From Ascaris suum (taxonomy: Eukaryota; Nematoda; Chromadorea; Rhabditida; Ascarididae), in contig CM024173.1 of NCBI GenBank assembly GCA_013433145.1, positions 6,012,322-6,076,321 of the forward strand: 64,000 bases of DNA. The letters are read 5' to 3'. Each line of letters opens with the position of its first letter. Position 1 is the first letter of the stretch. Below are positions 24,001-64,000 of the stretch, one piece after another. The notes below the pieces were generated by a model, which saw only the letters and a list, made by a program, of their open reading frames with translations, searched no databases and was not told the DNA's origin. The position numbers were made by a program, and so were the translations under genes.

Positions 24001-26260
24001 TCTAGGAAAGTCTTTTATTCCGCACATCCAGCGAAACATCTTTTATGAATCTGTTGCAACTTTCAACCCTAATCTTTGCAAATTTCCGCCACCTCTGATT
24101 CGACGACATTGGAAGTTTGTGGAATGTATAAATTGAAATACATCGTGGCTTAGGTGATGCAGTTGATAGACATGTTTGTTGTTGATATCAATTGCTGGAG
24201 GGGACGAATGTTCAATTGCAACGCGAATTGAACACATCGAATTGGGGGCTCTTAAGTGCGCGTTAAATCAACATTCTTCCTTCCTCAATCCTGTATTTCC
24301 TGTTAAACGAATTTAGGTCGACTCAATTTTTCATTTTGTCCTCGTTTGCATTAAGAAGTAATGGTGGTTGGTGCAAAATGGCGCGTTTATAAGCGGGGAA
24401 ACATTTCTCCTCCACCACTTTATTTGCTGAGCAGTTTACTACGAACAGCGCTGCTATTGTTTGAGTGTTTCCATTAAAAGGCCCAAGTCCTACTCAATCG
24501 CTTTCAGCGGCTCCTCACGAGCACGATTGTTGCGTGTGTTGAAGTCTCTTAAGCCTTCCGGCAGATCGAGAACATATTTCAGCTCATAGCTTAGCGGTGT
24601 ATTTTTGCAAAACAAATCATGTCATGAAAACATTGGCAAGCATTGATACGGATCGCGCAGAGGTTTTTGGAGGTGTTCTTCTATTGCAGAAATGCGGAAA
24701 TTGCTGGGCATTTGATATGTGAACTGTGATCTAAATCATTCGGCTGTTTTTTCGAGATCATCACTCGGTTTTTGAGAAATCGCCGGATAAATGAACTTCG
24801 CAAGCTTCTAGCCACTTGATACATGGATCTAATAGGTGCTGAAGTAGTCGAGTATGTCTGGCTAATTAAAACATTAGTGCCACATGATTGTTCGCTCGTT
24901 GCCTGATTTCAGTACATTTTCCATACCGAATTTCAAAGATGTTGTGATGTAATATGAGTTCAACCAATAGTCGACGACATGAGGACTTTTATTCGCATAT
25001 TTGGTTAGGTTTGCATGTTTAATAAGATCCTTCGACGTGGGTCACTGGTCGCCGTTTTCATTTCATATCGACTTACTGGTTAATGCAGTGGAGTCTCACC
25101 AGTGGAAAACTCACGCTAGAGGAGATAGGCCTATTTTATATTTTTTGCACATCGCCATTAAGGCTGTTGAAACCGTAATTGAGTCGTTGGTATTTATCGA
25201 AGTGGGAACCCAACAAAGCTGCATTGGATGTTAGATGTTTTTCGATTCCTAAAATAGACAGTCGGTCTCTCCTTCTCTGGCTATGTACGGCCTTCCTCCT
25301 TCTCATTGTTTCAGCAACTCGAAACTTTTCTGGTTTTTCCTCTTTAATTCTCATCAATAAGCTTCCTTTGTCCGCATCGTTTGCATTCGACATCCACGTT
25401 CTGGTGAGCTTTTCCTCGCAATCGTCGACGTTTTTCAAGGATTTTTAGGATTTTGCATCTCTGTTTCCCGTCTGACGCCTCAAATTTTCTATATCCTTCC
25501 TGCACAGCCAGAAAGTTGAATCAACTGGTTAAGAGCAGAATGCTTCGATTCGATTTCTGCTGTCTTTTCCAAATGGCGCCGTCTGCTTCTAAAGGGCGCT
25601 GTCTGCATCACAATATAAGACTGCTATGAATGGCACAGACTGTGATATCGATTTGACGCATTAATGCTTCTATTTGATGCAGTTGAGCAACGTTTCAGTT
25701 AGCACTTAATTCAGACCTAATCTCGTTCATTTTTCATGGACCTCAAACAAAGAACTGTTTGTTAGCAGTGGTTTTGTGATACTAAATGCAGTTGCGCTAT
25801 TTCTTTCTATTTGCAGAAATGTTTCGGTGCAAGATCTTTGTTGACAAATGAACTGAGATAAGCGACGGTTTTTGGCTAATTTGATAATTTGAAGGAGTGG
25901 GGAACTGCTTTGACGAGAATTGCGTTGCAGATTGCGCGTCACCACATTTTGGACACATTGTTCACCTTCCTTGTTGAGGCGACGGGCCTTCCTTGGAGTG
26001 CCGACACTCGTGTATTGTGTGAGGGGAGGGGACGGAACTGGGCAAGAGGCTCACGTCTACAACGATTTCTCTTCTTCAAAAGTGATCACTGATGCATGTG
26101 AAAAATGCGCATGACGATGGCACTCTAGCAGATATTTTTTGCAAGACGTTTCTCGCATAGACGAAGAGTGGTGGGGAAGTGAGATGAGCTCCGTAGGAGT
26201 TCAGCGCGGCGTTGAACTTTTTGACAGAAGGAATTCATCTAATTCAGAGTAATTTTACAG

Positions 26261-26287
26261 CCCCCCCCCCCCCCCCCCCCACCCCCC
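26261..26287 (+). repeat. Poly-C tract
   Basis: 20 C followed by A and six more C. Simple sequence, length probably unstable. Confidence 0.95.
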
Positions 26288-27795
26288 ACCGGAAATAGAA
26301 CACTTCTTTGCTTCCGTTTCTTTTTGCTCACTATGAATTGAACTTTTGCATTGCGCACTATGAACCCAATTTCACTCATTGCAAAAGTTCAGTTCAGGGG
26401 CGGCGTGCAGTGATGCAAGCAGCTCCAGATCTTTGCTAGTAATTCAAACCCAATGATCTAGGTGACGTTGAGTGAATAATCCCCGACGACTTGTGGTTGA
26501 CCGCAGGGGTGACTCTGTGCCAGTTGAAAGTGGTTGATCATGGTTTCATCGATCTGCACATATGTGGGCAGTGCTTCGTTTTATTTGTTCTACGCAAAAC
26601 GTTGATCGTTAGCTTATTTTCAGTGGCCGTTAGGAATGTGATGCATCGATCTCAATTTTCATCTAAATAACTTAATGTTTACATGTCTACTTAAAATTAG
26701 TGGATTCCGATGTGCATTGCTTGGTGAATTTTTCTTTTCTTTTCAATGCGTTCATCTCACTCTCTCTAATTTCCTTGAAATTGTCGAAATATATGAGTAG
26801 AACTGTTCAAGAAACACAATGGGAGGAATGCCGTTTAACTGATGGGAGTATTTTTTCGTGTGTAAATCGATTTGCGACTTATAATCCACATGTTATTATT
26901 TATAATATAATTGATGCTGGAAAATACTGCAGTTTGCAAATATCACAATATTGTTACAATGATTGAGTGTTGCAAATGCCTTGTTTGCGAATGCGTTATT
27001 TTGCGATAATTATGTGAAATGTCACTTTTCGTGGTATTTCTCCAACAATTTTTCAATCATTTCACACACATTATTTAGTTTCGCTCATACGGAATACAGT
27101 GATGTAAATAGAAGATTGCTTAGCAAGAGAGAGTTGCAAGGTAAACCAAATGTTAATAAATCTGCAAGGGAGAGCGGTTAGGGTTAGGGTGCGAATGATA
27201 CTCGCCTTTTGAGATTTTCAGTGTTGAGAACTTGACTCAGAGACCGTTGTGCAGCGCTCCCACCTCGAGTATTCATCGAATATTTGACCAAATGAATTCT
27301 TTTTTCGAGCTCTGCAAAACTGATTGCCGTGTTTTAGGGGGTATTAGCGAATAATAGGTGACTACAGACTAGGTCTCATTTTGCATAGAAGAAGACTCGC
27401 CCGTGCGTCGAGGAGGACGGGTTGGATTAAATCTAAAAGCATGTAGTTAGAATTGGAGGTTTGATGGAATCATCGGGATCGTTAAATCTCTCTGTGACCG
27501 TCGCATCAAGTCAAGACGGCGCAGCTGGCTGAACACATGGTGATGCCACTGACTCAAGGATATGGATAAAACTATTCTAAGCACTCTGTCATGTATATCC
27601 CATAAATATGCTTCTTGCCAGCAGCATAATCGAATTGGCCCCATCGATGCGTTAAATTATCTGTTAGATTGCGAGGAACTATTCTCGTGAATATCTGTGT
27701 TTCATGTGCATGACAAGTGGAAAATGCAGATTTAGCTAACTGTTTTTCGAACACTGGCCACAGCATACAGCGTCGAACTTCATCAAAGTTTTAGT

Positions 27796-27825
27796 GAGGA
27801 GGAGGAGGAGGAGGGGGGGGGGGGG
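27796..27825 (+). repeat. (GGA)n and poly-G tract
   Basis: GAGGAGGAGGAGGAGGAG passes into an uninterrupted run of 13 G. Low-complexity purine sequence with G-quadruplex potential. Confidence 0.9.
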
Positions 27826-29995
27826 AAACGAATCATTGTGGTAGTTCAAATGAATAGTCTTTCCGGAAATAATTGATGATGCGAACATATTATAATATGA
27901 AAAAGTTACTGTTCTTCATAATCTTCATCATACAAGATATGCTAAAAAGTTATTAAGGATTTCTTGTCTATTTTTGAATTTTTTGACTGTTACCGGTCGA
28001 TGATCCGATACGTTGTGTCTATGGACTCTTGTCCAATATTCTTGCAATCGTTTTTTGTTGTATTTATGGCCAGAAATTCATTTTTTTAAGTAGTATTTTT
28101 TATTAATTGATTTTGCATCATTTCTAGGCTGTCGACCGCTTCGTTGATAAGTTATTTGATCAGCTGGATTGGTGAAAGTGTTACACATATGTTTTTTGAT
28201 CTTCTAGCCTCAAGTGTTGTCGTTTCTACAGAGTGTGATAGAAAACGAAACGTTTACACATATAATAGGCAAGCACATAATATTGTTGCCAATGAGATTT
28301 ATGCATCGACCCTCTCTGGGTTTAGAGCTTAGGTAAGGCGTGCAGACAACACAGCACTTTATCTGGACGATAGCTTTCACACTTTTCGCTAAGAACGGTG
28401 CGGTGGAATGTGTTTGTTGATTTTCCGTGGGTCGCATCCATTTAATTAACACAAATTTTATCGTCGTTCGTTTATTTAAAAGGCAGTTGACGCAGTTTTC
28501 TTTGCCTTCTTCCTCCTCTTCATAATAATTGTTCGCTTCTTCTTTGTTTGTTTTATCGCCGATTCAAGGTTCGCATTCAACAGATTTCAGTCTTCTGCGA
28601 AACTTTTTTAGCGGCTTCTATTCAGAGGGCAGGGGATGTACCTTCATTTCATGTGGTATTTCCATTAACCTTGAGCCGGGCATGCTCACTGCATAGTTAA
28701 ATCAAAAGAAGCAAATCGCTGTGTAGGGATTACTACTAAAATACATCTCTACATAGTAACGCTTATGATAATTTCGAATGTCTCCTCCATAAGAATGTGG
28801 TGTGTTGCGGCAGGTGACAGTGTTGATTTACGGCACTCACTAGAGCACAAGTGGATGCTGTGGCGTTGATGTTTGGTCCGCTCCGTGATCATGCTCTTTG
28901 CTGCATTTACTTTATGCAGGTGCTCTCTGCTGTCGATGAAGTTCATCGATTTGAAAGTACGACTTTGCCAATTTGACATGTGCGCATTTAAGTTGATTAC
29001 CATCCTCACGTAGTGGCATTCCACCAAAGATCTCATATTCTTTTTTCGAACTGTGCTCGCAAGAGGGAATTTATTTTCAAACACAAACATTTTTACTTAA
29101 TAATCTTCGTTGATTTTATAACAAAATATCTTCACAGCACTAATACTGAAGGAACGGGTGACTCAGCTGTGAGCAGTGATAAAATAAATCACAGCGATAT
29201 CATTTCATTCATCTAATCTTATGTTTTCATATAATTTCCCTCTTTTTTTCCCGCAAGTCTGTTTAGTCTGGTGTGCAGCCAGATATTTCCTATTGAGCTT
29301 TTCTTTAATAAGGTTTCGTCTTGCTGAGGACATTTCATGCTTCTGTTTTGCGACACGGACCCGTGGTTAGCTTAAGTGTCATCACTCGTTGTGCTAGGCC
29401 TATTCCTCCTCCCCTCCCCTTCTCCCTTCATTCTAGCATCTGTTTCATGGCTCTTGCCACTAGCCTCATTCCATGTTCCAGGTTTTTGAGACCAATGCAA
29501 TTATTGACAGTGGAAGAGAGGGAGTGTGTTGTTAACATGATAATGAGTTGTTTACTAACACTTTGCAACCCCTCGTGATCGTTATAATCAAGAGGCGGAA
29601 CCGTTTCGAAGACACACTGATGGCTGTTCAGCTCACTGCCCTCAACTTCCTTCTCATGCAGTCCATCTGTGTTAGCATTTGCTTGAGCACATACGTGTGC
29701 AGTGGTGTCAGTTAGCCACAAGTTGACGTTTTTCTATTGCTCATTCATTGTTTTTATGCTTGACCCTAAAATTGCATTTATTGCTCGAAGTGTTGTTGGC
29801 ATTCCGCGAAGGAATTTCACAACTTGGGGCTTCCATTTTTACCAGTTGGGGGCGAGTTTGTCAGAAAAGTCCGAAGATATCTGCCACCGATTGCGAAGGA
29901 GCAAGATGGCCTACTTGAACGGTTCATTAGTCGTCGTCTGTTTGTTTCATATTCATTCGTCATCGCCATCTTCGCATTCATTTGATCAGTACTTC

Positions 29996-30015
29996 AAAAA
30001 AAAAAAAAAAAAAAA
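29996..30015 (+). repeat. Poly-A run (20 A)
   Basis: Twenty A after CTTC. No retroposon body or target-site duplication was recognised upstream, so it is listed only as a homopolymer. Confidence 0.9.
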
Positions 30016-30239
30016 GAGTGGCCATTAATATATATGTTTGTCATTTCTGAAATTTTTAGGTTTATAAACAGAATTTAAAATTATTTCATAGGAGGATTTC
30101 ATTGGTTCTGTCGGTGCGACGTAAATCCTTTGTAAGCCAATTGGTCCATACGAGTCCATCTCCAATATATTGTCGCCATTTGTTTCATGTTCAATGAACG
30201 AGCCCAGTAAACATGGCATTGACAGTATATCACGTTTTA

Positions 30240-31299
<1,060 letters not shown>

Positions 31300-31491
31300 A
31301 TGTAATTGCAGAGTGAAGAGTGAATGGGAAGGATGTGTGCGAGGGTCTAAGAAGGGAGCGCCGCTCACTTCACCTTAACGACCGAACGTCTGCGAAGTTC
31401 GCTGTCGTTTGTTTCGGCACATTGTTTGTATAACGTGGTATTGTGTCGTCTGCGCGGTTGATTCTCGCCAACAGTGTCCGCCAAAACGACG
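31300..31491 (+). promoter_or_regulatory. Putative 5' leader/promoter-proximal region of wnk-1
   Basis: About 190 bases before the proposed start codon are richer in CpG than the surrounding AT-rich DNA. An in-frame TGA at 31,459-31,461 lies upstream of the ATG with no ATG between, which fits a 5' untranslated leader. I see no convincing TATA box and no strong pyrimidine-AG trans-splice acceptor. The transcription start is not visible. Confidence 0.3.

Positions 31492-64000
<32,509 letters not shown>

Noticed and set aside
27178..27189. TTAGGGTTAGGG, telomere-like repeat
   Set aside because: Only two units, and of the vertebrate type rather than the nematode TTAGGC. Too short to be an interstitial telomere.
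29996..30015. Poly-A run as the tail of a processed pseudogene or SINE
   Set aside because: No recognisable retroposed body or flanking duplication.

Overview
This is a gene-poor stretch of an animal nuclear genome, almost certainly a nematode. The only gene I can name is an intron-rich WNK-family kinase on the + strand whose predicted protein closely resembles nematode WNK-1. Its coding sequence is cut into short exons by introns of about 0.1 to 17 kb, and a decayed Ty3/gypsy-type element of the kind common in nematodes lies inside its first intron. A parasitic clade V worm (hookworm or strongylid type) is my guess from intron size and splice-site style. The sequence does not prove it. No prokaryotic feature (operon, Shine-Dalgarno-led gene, CRISPR array) is present.

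Layout. Bases 1 to about 31,300 are mostly non-coding AT-rich DNA with homopolymers, a purine tract, a paired TCACGTGA cluster with a CRE-like site (5,030-5,101), a possible LINE reverse-transcriptase relic (minus strand, near 5.4-5.6 kb), a possible terminal exon ending at 8,608, a cluster of long unrecognised reading frames (18.67-19.94 kb), a CpG-rich island-like block (about 20.87-21.0 kb) and a 127-bp TA repeat (30,242-30,368). A probable first wnk-1 exon starts with ATG at 31,492 and ends at a donor at 31,605. Its splice phase fits the next recognisable exon at 49,020. The intervening 17.4-kb intron holds the Ty3/gypsy relic (about 32.16-33.73 kb), a second TA repeat (36,371-36,484) and no exon I could recognise.

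From 49,020 to the right edge I could place 19 more exons with consistent phase, giving about 1,131 codons and an open end. They encode an acidic N-terminal linker, a complete WNK kinase domain (catalytic Lys in the glycine-rich loop, Cys at the usual Lys position, [14 protein letters not shown]), the first autoinhibitory/PF2-like domain, a charged helix, a Gln-rich stretch, a second PF2-like domain, and a long Ala/Pro/Ser/Thr/Val-rich tail. The tail carries two RFx[V/I] docking motifs for the SPAK/OSR1-type partner kinase (GCK-3 in C. elegans). The known role of the family is chloride- and osmo-sensing upstream of GCK-3 and ion transporters.

Unusual points: a GC-AG intron inside the kinase domain, several AAG and one GAG 3' splice site, a NAGNAG acceptor, a docking motif split across a splice junction, and an intron after exon 13 that stays open in frame and would add a very hydrophobic tail if retained.
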